Shown here in pieces: positions 26,841 through 34,849 of a DNA stretch of 64,000 bases; position 1 is the stretch's first letter; each line of letters opens with the position of its first letter. The stretch is from NCBI GenBank assembly GCA_964539095.1, contig CAZIFL010000013.1, positions 1-64,000 of the forward strand. The letters are read 5' to 3'. The DNA comes from DAIPKP01 sp964539095. Lineage in GTDB: Bacteria > Synergistota > Synergistia > Synergistales > Aminiphilaceae. Under the pieces are notes generated by a model, which worked only from the letters and a program-made list of their open reading frames with translations, was not told the DNA's origin and searched no databases. The position numbers and the translations under genes are program-made.

Positions 26841-27785
26841 CTACAACATTTTTTTCAAATCTTCAAGCCTTTCGGAAATCCCCGAAAAAAAGCTCTCCAC
26901 AATGGCCGCACAGGGCTCAATGCTGTTCACCATCCCCGCAGACTGTCCCGCCATGAGAGACCCCCAATCCGCATCCCCCTCCATAACAGCGGATCGAAGT
27001 TTTCCCTCTCCCAGGCGCTCGTACTCTTCGAGGGGAACCTTGCGTTTATCCAGATCGTCAAAGGCGCTAGAAAGTTTATTTTTAAGACAGCGCACAGGAT
27101 GCCCCGTGGGGCGCCCCGTAACGGCAGTGCTCCGATCCCCGGCCTTCAGCACCGCAGCCTTGTAGTTTTCATGTATGCGGCACTCCTCGGCACAGAGAAA
27201 GCGAGTCCCAACTTGAACGCCCTGGGCTCCCAAGGCAAAAGCCGCGAGAACTCCCCGGGAATCCGCAATCCCTCCGGCGGCGATGACCGGCAGAGAGACC
27301 GCCTCCGCAACCTGAGGAATGAGGCACATGGTGGTGGTCTCTCCGATATGCCCCCCAGCCTCAGTTCCCTCTGCAATGACGGCATCCGCACCCTGCTTGG
27401 CCACCCGCCTGGCATGGCTCACCGACGCTATCACGGGAAGCACCAGAGAGCCCAGCGGTTTCATGCGTTCGATCACCTTGCCGGGAAACCCCGCTCCGGT
27501 GGTAACCACGGGAACTCTGTGGGCTGCCGCAAGCTCAAGAGCATCATCCGCCGTGGAGGACATGAGCATGATGTTCAATCCGAAGGGCTTATCCGTAAGC
27601 TCCCGGACGAGGCGAAGCTCTTTATCCAGAAGCTCTGGGGGCATGTTCGCTGCCGCGATAACCCCAAGGCCCCCCGCGTTGCTCACTGCCGCAGCAAGAC
27701 GAGCGTCCGCCACCCAGGCCATGCCTCCCTGGATAAGAGGATAGGAAATTCTCAGCAATTCCGTTATCTTCGTAGTTACCGCCAT
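26841..27785 (-). CDS. fabK: FMN-dependent enoyl-ACP reductase II
   Basis: Flavoprotein reducing trans-2-enoyl-ACP, a TIM-barrel relative of nitronate monooxygenase, and the alternative to FabI. The 314 residues show YPLIQGGMAWVADARLAAAVSNAGGLG, AEGTEAGGHIG, AAGGIADSRGVLAAFALGA and GTRFLCAEEC. Placement between fabH and fabD makes fatty acid synthesis far more likely than nitronate oxidation. No fabI is seen in the window. FabK enzymes are typically triclosan-insensitive (family knowledge). Confidence 0.93.
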   Translation of the reverse strand: MAVTTKITELLRISYPLIQGGMAWVADARLAAAVSNAGGLGVIAAANMPPELLDKELRLVRELTDKPFGLNIMLMSSTADDALELAAAHRVPVVTTGAGFPGKVIERMKPLGSLVLPVIASVSHARRVAKQGADAVIAEGTEAGGHIGETTTMCLIPQVAEAVSLPVIAAGGIADSRGVLAAFALGAQGVQVGTRFLCAEECRIHENYKAAVLKAGDRSTAVTGRPTGHPVRCLKNKLSSAFDDLDKRKVPLEEYERLGEGKLRSAVMEGDADWGSLMAGQSAGMVNSIEPCAAIVESFFSGISERLEDLKKML

Positions 27786-27796
27786 ACCATCTCACC

Positions 27797-28795
27797 TCAC
27801 GCAGTGAAAAATACTGCCCCATAGGTCATGCCAGCTCCAAAGCTGCAAAGGACAACCTTCTGCCCCGGTGCAACATGCCCCTTCTCCCGAGCCTCGTGGA
27901 AAGCTATAAATACCGAGGCCGCCGAGGTGTTGCCGTATTTGTCGAGATTAACAAAGGTCTTCTCCTGGGGAACTCCAAACCGCCCGAGCACCCCGTCAAT
28001 AATACGGAGATTTGCCTGATGAAAGATCCACAGATCCACTTCCTCCGGAGCGATGCCGCTCTGCTCGCAGAACTCTCCGAGAAAGGGAGGAAGCTTTCGA
28101 TTAACAAACTTGAAGACGTCGTTTCCTTTCATATAAACATAATGTTTTTTCTCTTGCAGACTCTCGGGAGAGGCGGGACACGCCGAAAGCCCTCCGGGGA
28201 AGGTGATGAGATCTTCTTTATCCCCCTCGGCCCGCAGGCTTGCTGCGTGGAAAGAACGCCCTCCCTCGGTACCCCGGCTCAGAACGAGGGCTCCCGCCCC
28301 GTCGCCGAAAAGAACGCAGGTATTGCGGTCTTCCCAGTCGATCATCCGGGAGAGCACCTCTGCGCCGATGACCACCACGTGGTTCCAGATCCCTGCGGCG
28401 ATGCCACTGGCGGCGGTAGTGATGGCGTAGATGCAGCCGGTACATCCAGCCTGAAGGTCCATGGCTCCCGCATGCTCCGCTCCGAGCCCCGCCTGCACCC
28501 GAGCCGCCACGGAGGGGAAGAGGGTATCCGGGGAGTTGGTGGCCACGATGACCATATCAAGATCTTGGGGATCCACCCCCGCCTCTTCAAGGGCTTTACG
28601 GGCAGCACCGAGAGCAAAGGTGCTGGTGTGCTCTCCAGGTTCCGCAATGCGGCGCTCCGAAATCCCCGTACGCTCCCGAATCCACTCGTCCGTAGTGTCG
28701 ACTATTTTTTCAAGATCCTTGTTCGTCATCACCCGTTCAGGCATGCATATCCCGGAACCTCGAAAGGATACGGGATGCCCGGAAAAAAGCGTCAT
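27797..28795 (-). CDS. fabH: 3-oxoacyl-ACP synthase III
   Basis: KAS III starts fatty acid synthesis from acetyl- or branched acyl-CoA and malonyl-ACP. The 332 residues keep the Cys-His-Asn triad: Cys in LQAGCTGCIYAI near residue 120, His in IFHQANLRII and Asn in KYGNTSAAS. The Cys environment (AGCTGC) is unusual, with an extra Cys where most enzymes read AACAGF. The start overlaps the plsX stop by 4 bp (ATGA). Confidence 0.95.
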   Translation of the reverse strand: MTLFSGHPVSFRGSGICMPERVMTNKDLEKIVDTTDEWIRERTGISERRIAEPGEHTSTFALGAARKALEEAGVDPQDLDMVIVATNSPDTLFPSVAARVQAGLGAEHAGAMDLQAGCTGCIYAITTAASGIAAGIWNHVVVIGAEVLSRMIDWEDRNTCVLFGDGAGALVLSRGTEGGRSFHAASLRAEGDKEDLITFPGGLSACPASPESLQEKKHYVYMKGNDVFKFVNRKLPPFLGEFCEQSGIAPEEVDLWIFHQANLRIIDGVLGRFGVPQEKTFVNLDKYGNTSAASVFIAFHEAREKGHVAPGQKVVLCSFGAGMTYGAVFFTA

Positions 28796-29799
28796 ATTCT
28801 TCTCCCCTCTCGCTCAAGCTCGTTTCGAATCGTCTGCACTCCATCACTTTTAGCAAAATCGTGGGCAATCCGGAGGGCCCCCGCCACGGCCCTGGCTTTG
28901 GAACCTCCGTGAGCCTTGATAACCACACCGTCCACTCCGAGAAGGGGGCTCCCCCCGCGATCTTCGTAGTCGAAACGGTGCCGTAAACTTCGTATCATAG
29001 GATACATGAGCATGATGCCAAGTTTCGCAAGAAAACGTTTCGAGACCTCATCTCGAACGGTTTTGTAGAGAACATCTCCGATGCCTTCCATGCACTTGAG
29101 AAGCAGATTCCCCGTAAAGCCGTCACAGACCATAACATCCGCAGGGCCCCGGGGAATATCCCGTCCCTCCACATACCCCTTGAAGTTCAACCCGCTCTGG
29201 GAGAGCATCTCCCGGGCTGCTGTAAGGACATCCCCCCCCTTGATATCTTCTTCGCCGTTGGAGAGCAGAACGATCTCCGGATGGGGGACATTCAAGAGAG
29301 AACGCATATAGACCTCCCCCACGAGGGCAAATTGAAAGAGGTTGATGGCATGACAGCGCACGGTGGCTCCCACATCGATGAGGAGGGAGGGACGGTCAAA
29401 GGTAGGAAGGGGAATCCCCAATCCAGGCCGATCAATACCGGGAATTCTCCCGACTACGAGAACACCTCCCGCAACAATAGCCCCGGTGTTTCCTGCAGAG
29501 ATGCACCCCTTAGCTTCCTTGGAGCGCACCAGCTCCATGGCGAGACGCATGCTGGAGCGTTTTTTCTTACGAATCGCCACAGAAGGGGATTCGTCCATGG
29601 CAATAACTTCTTCCGCATGTACCACATGGAGGCGGCTTTTCAGCGAGGGAGGGCAGTCCTCCAGGAGGATCGTTATCTTCTCTCCATCCCCCACAAGGGC
29701 GATTTCCAAATCCTCGCAGCGAGAACACGCCTCCACCGCTCCCCTGACGATTTCGCCGGGAGCGTTATCTCCTCCCATGGCATCCAATGCAAGAAGCAT
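28792..29799 (-). CDS. plsX: Phosphate acyltransferase PlsX
   Basis: Makes acyl-phosphate from acyl-ACP for the PlsY glycerol-phosphate acyltransferase, linking fatty acid and phospholipid synthesis. The 335 residues start LLALDAMGGDNAP and contain AMDESPSVAIRKKKRSSM, SAGNTGAIVAGG, VCDGFTGNLLLK and HGGSKARAVAGAL. ATG 29799 is chosen because GAGGTG lies six bases upstream; a GTG three codons earlier is less likely. It is downstream of its likely regulator fapR. Confidence 0.95.
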   Translation of the reverse strand: MLLALDAMGGDNAPGEIVRGAVEACSRCEDLEIALVGDGEKITILLEDCPPSLKSRLHVVHAEEVIAMDESPSVAIRKKKRSSMRLAMELVRSKEAKGCISAGNTGAIVAGGVLVVGRIPGIDRPGLGIPLPTFDRPSLLIDVGATVRCHAINLFQFALVGEVYMRSLLNVPHPEIVLLSNGEEDIKGGDVLTAAREMLSQSGLNFKGYVEGRDIPRGPADVMVCDGFTGNLLLKCMEGIGDVLYKTVRDEVSKRFLAKLGIMLMYPMIRSLRHRFDYEDRGGSPLLGVDGVVIKAHGGSKARAVAGALRIAHDFAKSDGVQTIRNELEREGRRI

Positions 29800-29833
29800 T
29801 GTCAGCACCTCACTTCCGTAATAACCTTTACGT

Positions 29834-30412
29834 CTATCCAGTGCGGAGAGGAGTTCCTTCCGTAGCTACTACGATGTACCGTCCTACGAAGATCTCCACG
29901 TCTTCTACTCTCGTACGAACACTCACAACATATTTGTTACCCTTGTGAACTCCCACTTTCGCTCTCGCAATCAACTTATCCCCCACGTAGGCGGGGCGCT
30001 TGTACCGAACTCTGCCGGAACCTGTGACCACCGTATCCGCCCCGATAACGGCAATGGCAAGAGAACTCGCCTGAGAATAGATATGATGATCCCACACGAT
30101 TCCGGTATGACGAAAGGCCATCTCTTTAGTGGCATGAAAAACAGAGAGGGCCCAGGAGTTGGGTTCCAGCTCCAGAAGCTCTCCTACTACCTCGTCACAC
30201 CTCATGGAACGAAGACGGCTCGTGGCCTTCTCCGCCATCTGTCGCATGCGCTCCCGCAGTTCGGGAATCCCGAGAAGTGCCCGGTCAAGGCGTATGGTAC
30301 TGATACTTACGTCAAGCAACGAAGCAAGCTCCTCGTCCGTGTACAACGGATTGCCCTCAAGCAGGGAACACAAATTAGAATGTCGCTGTTTCCGGATGTA
30401 GGAACGTGCCAA
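29834..30412 (-). CDS. fapR: Malonyl-CoA-responsive fatty acid repressor FapR
   Basis: A DeoR-type helix-turn-helix (about residues 6-60, TDEELASLLDVSISTIRLDR) is followed by a hot-dog-fold domain that binds malonyl-CoA in Bacillus FapR. The 192 residues match the family. TTG 30412 with GGAG eight bases upstream is the start. Its position heading plsX-fabH-fabK-fabD-fabG-acpP-fabF implies it represses this operon, including itself. I could not find the classic FapR operator near its promoter, so the DNA target here may differ. Confidence 0.9.
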   Translation of the reverse strand: MARSYIRKQRHSNLCSLLEGNPLYTDEELASLLDVSISTIRLDRALLGIPELRERMRQMAEKATSRLRSMRCDEVVGELLELEPNSWALSVFHATKEMAFRHTGIVWDHHIYSQASSLAIAVIGADTVVTGSGRVRYKRPAYVGDKLIARAKVGVHKGNKYVVSVRTRVEDVEIFVGRYIVVATEGTPLRTG

Positions 30413-30459
30413 AGCGCTCTCTCCTTTTTAGCAGCTGGTGATAACACAAACCGTCAGTA

Positions 30460-30488
30460 AGTATAGAGAAAGGATGCTTTTCGGTCAA
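30460..30488 (-). promoter_or_regulatory. Promoter of the fapR-plsX-fab operon
   Basis: The minus strand has TTGACC (30488-30483), 17 bases, TATACT (30465-30460). It lies 48 bases above the fapR start, directly after the rpmF terminator, and probably drives the whole fatty acid operon. Confidence 0.82.
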
Positions 30489-30493
30489 TAGCG

Positions 30494-30528
30494 AAGAAGG
30501 AGGAACATGATTTCTGCTCCTCCTTCTT
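30494..30528 (-). terminator. Terminator between rpmF and fapR
   Basis: A perfect 11-bp stem AAGAAGGAGGA/TCCTCCTTCTT with a 13-nt loop lies 45 bases after the rpmF stop and just above the fapR promoter. The T run is short on the minus strand and better on the plus strand, but position favours ending the yceD-rpmF transcript. Confidence 0.65.
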
Positions 30529-30573
30529 TATCCCTTTTCTCGCGAAAAACTTCGCAAAAGACCTTCGGAAAGC

Positions 30574-30765
30574 CTACAGCTCTTTCACGTCTTTAAGCAC
30601 TTTTCTTCCCCGGTAATAGCCGCATTCGGGGCAGGCGCAGTAGTTCATCGCCATCTCGCCGCAGTGGGGACATACGCTGAGCGACGGAGCAGACAGGGCA
30701 CCGAGCCAGGTGGCCTTACGCTTTGCCGTTTTGGTATGGGATACTCTCCTTTTAGGAACTGCCAT
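30574..30765 (-). CDS. rpmF: 50S ribosomal protein L32 (zinc-ribbon form)
   Basis: A 63-residue L32 beginning MAVPKRRVSHTKTAKRKA, with two CxxC pairs (CPHC, CPEC) for zinc. It directly follows yceD, the near-universal partner gene, with 2 bases between, and precedes the fatty acid operon, an arrangement found in many phyla. Confidence 0.97.
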   Translation of the reverse strand: MAVPKRRVSHTKTAKRKATWLGALSAPSLSVCPHCGEMAMNYCACPECGYYRGRKVLKDVKEL

Positions 30766-30767
30766 GG

Positions 30768-31331
30768 TTACTTCCCTCCTTCTTCTTCAGAAAAGTAGAT
30801 TGCCTTCAATGAGGCGAGTCGTGGATCTATTCTTTGGGCTGCACAGGAACAGAGATGCTCGTTACGATCCGTCCCGCATTCGGGACAGAGCCCCCGACAA
30901 TCCTCGCGACAGAGAAGAACCCGGGGGAGGGATTCTAGAAAAGTTTCCCAGAGAGACTCCCGAAGGAGCACTCCCCTTTCCAGAGAATCTACCACCACAA
31001 GTTCCTCCTCCATCCCCTGGAGGCCTTCTCGGGAATCTTCCGCAAGAAAGATGTACCGCAAAGATCCCTCTATCTCCTGACGGAGAGGTTTGAGGCATTT
31101 TGCACACTCCCCCTCCGCTTCCGTCCGAACAGAAAGGATAACACAAAGATGCCTCTCATGCCAATCATATTTTACAATAAAAATGAGTCCTTGGGGAAAG
31201 ACCAGATCCTGCCCGTACATTTCCACCCCGAAGGGGGTGGCATTCTCCCAGGTAAGGGTTCCCTCCCCAGCAGATCCATCCCGAAAAATACGTATCTGCC
31301 ACTCCTCGGGGCAGGCGGTATAGGTCTTCAT
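30768..31331 (-). CDS. yceD: YceD/DUF177 family protein
   Basis: A conserved protein linked to large-subunit rRNA accumulation in plants and bacteria; the biochemical activity is unknown. The 187 residues have the family core with four Cys (GECAKCLKPL in the middle; LCREDCRGLCPECG near residue 150), probably zinc-binding. It lies between ackA (17 bases upstream) and rpmF (2 bases downstream), so the three may be co-transcribed. Confidence 0.9.
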   Translation of the reverse strand: MKTYTACPEEWQIRIFRDGSAGEGTLTWENATPFGVEMYGQDLVFPQGLIFIVKYDWHERHLCVILSVRTEAEGECAKCLKPLRQEIEGSLRYIFLAEDSREGLQGMEEELVVVDSLERGVLLRESLWETFLESLPRVLLCREDCRGLCPECGTDRNEHLCSCAAQRIDPRLASLKAIYFSEEEGGK

Positions 31332-31348
31332 TTTTGTAAGGGGGACAA

Positions 31349-32542
31349 TCAGGAGACGAGTTCCTTCGTGTCCCGGGCAATAACGAGTTCCTCGTTTGTG
31401 GGGACGATCATGAGAGCCACCTTGGAGCTTTCCGTGGAGATAATGGCTTCTTCTCCCCGAACCCGGTTTTTCTCCTTGTCGAAGACCGCTCCGAGGAAGC
31501 CCAGCTCCTTGCAGACCATCTCGCGAATAAGGGCGCTGTTCTCACCGATGCCTGCAGTGAAGACCACAGCGTCGACACCGTTCATGGCCGCCGCATAGGA
31601 GCCGATGTACTTCCGGATACCGTAGCAGAGCATCTCCAGAGCAAGCTTGGCCCGGGGATCTCCCTGAGCGGCTCCATCCTCTACATCCCGGAGGTCGCTG
31701 CTGATGCCGGAGATACCGTGAACGCCGCTCTTTTTATTGAGGATCTGGGCCATATCCTCCGGAGCTATCTTCTGATCCTGCATCACCTGGAGTACCAGGG
31801 AGCAGTCCACATCACCACAGCGGGTCCCCATGAGAACCCCAGGAAGAGGAGTGAATCCCATGCTTGTATCCACGGACTTGCCATGCTTCACCGCCGCAAT
31901 GGAGCTGCCGTTTCCGAGATGGCAGGTAACGATCTTGAGATCTTCGGGCTTCTTTCCGAGAATTACCGCAGCCCGATCCGCCACGTATCGGTGGCTGGTG
32001 CCGTGGAATCCATAACGCCGCATGCCGTACTCGGAGTAGTATTCGTAGGGGACCCCGTACATGTAGGCATAGTTGGGAGCGGTCTGGTGAAAAGCGGTGT
32101 CGAAGACCGCCACCTGGGGAATCTCCGGGAGGATCTCCTTCATGGCCCGGATACCCGTGAGGTTTGCGGGGTTGTGCAGGGGAGCGAAGGCGCAGCACTT
32201 GTCGATGGCCTTCATGACTTCCTCGTCAATCACCACGGAGGCGGTAAAATCCTCTCCTCCGTGAACCACCCGGTGCCCTACTGCGGTAAGCTCTTCCAGA
32301 CTTTCCAGAACTCCATGCTCCTTCGAGAGAAGAGCCTCGAGAACAAGCTGCACCGCCACCTTGTGGTTGGGGATATCCCGCTCTTTGGTTACCTTATCTC
32401 CCTGGGCAGGGCTGTGCTTCAGCAGAGATCCCTCAATGCCGATACGCTCCACCAACCCTTTGCCGAGGGCAGATTCTTTTTCCATGTCAAAAAGCTGATA
32501 CTTCAATGATGAGCTGCCGCAGTTCAATACCAGAACTTTCAA
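31349..32542 (-). CDS. ackA: Acetate kinase
   Basis: Interconverts acetyl phosphate plus ADP with acetate plus ATP, the usual substrate-level ATP step in amino acid fermenters. The 397 residues start MKVLVLNCGSSSLKYQLFD and carry GHRVVHGG, YGFHGTSHRYV, the HLGNGSSIAA loop and TAGIGENSA. The TTG start at 32542 has AGGAGG eight bases upstream. No phosphotransacetylase gene lies in the window. It diverges from tmcAL, an enzyme that itself activates acetate. Confidence 0.97.
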   Translation of the reverse strand: MKVLVLNCGSSSLKYQLFDMEKESALGKGLVERIGIEGSLLKHSPAQGDKVTKERDIPNHKVAVQLVLEALLSKEHGVLESLEELTAVGHRVVHGGEDFTASVVIDEEVMKAIDKCCAFAPLHNPANLTGIRAMKEILPEIPQVAVFDTAFHQTAPNYAYMYGVPYEYYSEYGMRRYGFHGTSHRYVADRAAVILGKKPEDLKIVTCHLGNGSSIAAVKHGKSVDTSMGFTPLPGVLMGTRCGDVDCSLVLQVMQDQKIAPEDMAQILNKKSGVHGISGISSDLRDVEDGAAQGDPRAKLALEMLCYGIRKYIGSYAAAMNGVDAVVFTAGIGENSALIREMVCKELGFLGAVFDKEKNRVRGEEAIISTESSKVALMIVPTNEELVIARDTKELVS

Positions 32543-32555
32543 AATGATGGCCTCC

Positions 32556-32584
32556 TTGACCTTTTGTTCTCCTCCAGGTTATAG
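32556..32584 (+). promoter_or_regulatory. Promoter of tmcAL
   Basis: TTGACC (32556-32561), 17 bases and TTATAG (32579-32584) on the plus strand, in the 75-base divergent gap between ackA and tmcAL. The -10 overlaps the palindrome at 32581-32597. Confidence 0.55.
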
Positions 32585-32597
32585 GATAGAATCCTAT
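32581..32597. promoter_or_regulatory. Operator-like palindrome between ackA and tmcAL
   Basis: ATAGGAT-AGA-ATCCTAT, a perfect 7-bp inverted repeat with a 3-base centre, covers the start region of tmcAL transcription in the divergent gap. A regulator bound here could control both genes. No regulator gene is adjacent. Confidence 0.45.
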
Positions 32598-32617
32598 ACT
32601 CAAGGAGGGATATTCCT

Positions 32618-33835
32618 ATGACGATATGCCGTGTGGCGGGCATCGTGGCCGAATACAACCCCCTACACCGGGGGCATGCGTACCATATGGAGGAGACGAA
32701 GCGTACTCTCGGGGCAGAGGCCCTGGTGGTGGCGCTTTCGTCGGATTTTCTGCAGCGGGGGGAACCCGCCTGCGTGAACAAGTGGACACGAACAGCCATG
32801 GCGCTGGAATCTGGAGCAGACCTTGTACTGGAGCTTCCCGCTCTTTTTTCCTGCCATAACGCTTCGGTCTTCGCCAATGCGGGGGTGGATATTTTGGCCG
32901 CCACAGGAGTAGTAACCCATCTCTCCTTCGGCATGGAGAACCCCGAGGCACCCCTCGAACCGCTGGTGGACATTCTATTGCAGGAGCCCCCCCATTTCAA
33001 GGCGGAGCTTCGAAGCTTTCTCAATCTCGGGCTCTCCTACGCTGAAGCCAAAAGCCGTGCCCTGGAGAGTTGCCTGCGGGGAGAGATCCTTCTTCCCCTG
33101 GGGAAACCGAATAACATTCTTGCTCTGGAGTACGTCAAGCGCGTCCGGGAGAGGAGATACCCTCTGGAGACGGTGCGTATCTGCCGTAAAGGGGGGGGGT
33201 ATCATGATCCGAATCCTCAGGCTTTTTCCAGTGCCACCGCCATCCGGAGGCTCCTTTTTCAGGGGGAGATCTCCCAAGCCCTGGATCTGCTCCCCGAGAG
33301 TTCCGGCAGGCTTCTGGAGGAAGACCTTCGCCGGGAGCGCTGTATCACAAGCTTTGATACTCTTTGGCGCGTTTTCCAGGGGGTGCTACTCTCCCGATCC
33401 CTGGAGGAGCTACGCTCCTTTGCAGAGATCCGGGAGGGGTTCGAAAACCGAATCTCCCGCAGCATGACCGAGAGCGAGAGCTGGGAGAACTTCATTGCAA
33501 GCTGCAGCACCAGACGGTACCCCCGCACCCGGGTGCAGCGTCACGCCGCCCATATTCTTCTGGGGCTGGACCACTGGACCAATCGAGCCGCCCAACGTCT
33601 GGGTCCCCCCTATATCCGGGTTCTGGGCTTCTCTTCCCAGGGAAAGGAGCTTCTTCGGGAGATGCGCACAAAAGCCACGCTCCCCATTGTATCAAAAGCC
33701 GCCTGGGGAGATCAAAAAAGTTTTGCCCATCAGGTGATGCGTTACGAACATCGCTGCGCCGCGCTTTGGGAAGTTCTGGTTCCTCACTCCCAAAAGGGGC
33801 GGGAAAAGAGGCAGCGCGTTATAGAGATTCCGTAA
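32618..33835 (+). CDS. tmcAL: tRNA(Met) cytidine acetate ligase TmcAL
   Basis: Enzyme that activates acetate with ATP and acetylates the wobble C34 of elongator tRNA-Met (ac4C), as shown for Bacillus YlbM. The 405 residues start with the nucleotidyltransferase motif GIVAEYNPLHRGHAYH, followed by VALSSDFLQRGEPA, KPNNILALEYV and SSATAIRRLL. AAGGAGG precedes ATG 32618. It lies beside ackA and overlaps coaD by 17 bp tail to tail. Its presumed tRNA substrate is encoded at 11050-11126. In Bacillus the same neighbourhood (rsmD-coaD, ylbM, yceD-rpmF) is seen. Confidence 0.9.
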   Translation: MTICRVAGIVAEYNPLHRGHAYHMEETKRTLGAEALVVALSSDFLQRGEPACVNKWTRTAMALESGADLVLELPALFSCHNASVFANAGVDILAATGVVTHLSFGMENPEAPLEPLVDILLQEPPHFKAELRSFLNLGLSYAEAKSRALESCLRGEILLPLGKPNNILALEYVKRVRERRYPLETVRICRKGGGYHDPNPQAFSSATAIRRLLFQGEISQALDLLPESSGRLLEEDLRRERCITSFDTLWRVFQGVLLSRSLEELRSFAEIREGFENRISRSMTESESWENFIASCSTRRYPRTRVQRHAAHILLGLDHWTNRAAQRLGPPYIRVLGFSSQGKELLREMRTKATLPIVSKAAWGDQKSFAHQVMRYEHRCAALWEVLVPHSQKGREKRQRVIEIP

Positions 33836-34325
33836 AATCCTCCTCGGGGAGGGGGAATTTTTCCCGAAGCCTCCGGTAGACCCCGGGAGGAACAAGCTTC
33901 TGCACCGATCCCCCAAACCGAAAGACCTCCTTGATGGAGCGGCTGGAGAGATAGGAGTACCGCGCATCCGTGGCGATAAAGAGGGTTTCAATCTCCGAAC
34001 CGAGCTGCCGGTTCATCTGGGCGAGCTGGAACTCATATTCGAAATCCGAAAGGGCCCGAAGCCCTCGAAGAATGATCTTGCTCCGCTGTCTTCGCATGAA
34101 ATCCACCAGAAGCCCTTCGAAGGAGCAGATCTTCACGTTAGGAAGATGACTCAGCGCCTCCCGGGCCATGGCCTCCCGCTCCTGGATGGTAAAGGTGGGA
34201 ACCTTCTGAGGGTTGTGAAGAATGGCAAAAACGACCTCATCGAAGAGGGCGGCGGAGCGCTCCGTTATGTAGATGTGGCCGTTGGTGCAGGGATCGAAAG
34301 ATCCCGGATAGACCGCACGAATCAT
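33819..34325 (-). CDS. coaD: Phosphopantetheine adenylyltransferase
   Basis: Penultimate step of coenzyme A synthesis, joining ATP and 4'-phosphopantetheine. The 168 residues have YPGSFDPCTNGHIYI at the start, RGLRALSDFEYEFQLAQMN in the middle and the C-terminal YSYLSSRSIKEV signature. The start overlaps the rsmD stop by 4 bp (ATGA). Its 3' end overlaps that of the convergent tmcAL. Confidence 0.96.
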   Translation of the reverse strand: MIRAVYPGSFDPCTNGHIYITERSAALFDEVVFAILHNPQKVPTFTIQEREAMAREALSHLPNVKICSFEGLLVDFMRRQRSKIILRGLRALSDFEYEFQLAQMNRQLGSEIETLFIATDARYSYLSSRSIKEVFRFGGSVQKLVPPGVYRRLREKFPLPEEDFTESL

Positions 34326-34849
34326 CCCTGCTCCCCTCCTTCAAGAGGTTGCAGCGGCTCCGGAGAGGCGTGAAAGTAGGTGAGAAGCGTTTCGCCGTAG
34401 GACTTCTCCCGACGCTCCATATGGGGCAACCCCTGGGGGCAGGGCTCCCGTTTGCTGTGTTCCAGCACAAAGACCCCTCCAGGAGCCAGAAGAGAGGGAT
34501 TGTTCTCCAGAAGTTCCATCACCGCCGGAGGCCATCCTTCGCCATAGGGGGGATCTGCAAAGATGATGTCGAAAGAGCGCCCCTTACGGGAGAGATAGGG
34601 GACAGCACGGGCCACATGGGAGCTGACGATCTCGACCCCCAAAGGCTTTCCCTCCTGAAGGAGCTTTCCCCGCTGCTCCCGAAGAAGCTCCACCGCCACC
34701 ACAGGAGATGCCCCCCGCCGGGCTGCCTCAAAGGCAATCTGCCCGGTTCCTGCGAAGAGGTCGAGAAAGGATCTTCCCTCCAGAGAACCTAGGGTGCTGA
34801 AGAGGGCAAGCTTGACCTTTCCCGAGGTGGGACGGATGCGAGAACTCAC
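34322..34849 (-). CDS. rsmD: 16S rRNA (guanine-966-N2)-methyltransferase RsmD
   Basis: SAM-dependent methylation of G966 in the small ribosomal subunit. After the IRPTSGKVKLALFSTLG entry motif come FLDLFAGTGQIAFEAARRGA (SAM site) and the catalytic IIFADPPYGEGW. GTG 34849 overlaps the trmB stop as GTGA and has GGGAGGAG nine bases upstream, so I prefer it to longer frames; the protein is then 175 residues, normal for the family. The rsmD-coaD pair is near universal. Confidence 0.93.
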   Translation of the reverse strand: MSSRIRPTSGKVKLALFSTLGSLEGRSFLDLFAGTGQIAFEAARRGASPVVAVELLREQRGKLLQEGKPLGVEIVSSHVARAVPYLSRKGRSFDIIFADPPYGEGWPPAVMELLENNPSLLAPGGVFVLEHSKREPCPQGLPHMERREKSYGETLLTYFHASPEPLQPLEGGEQG

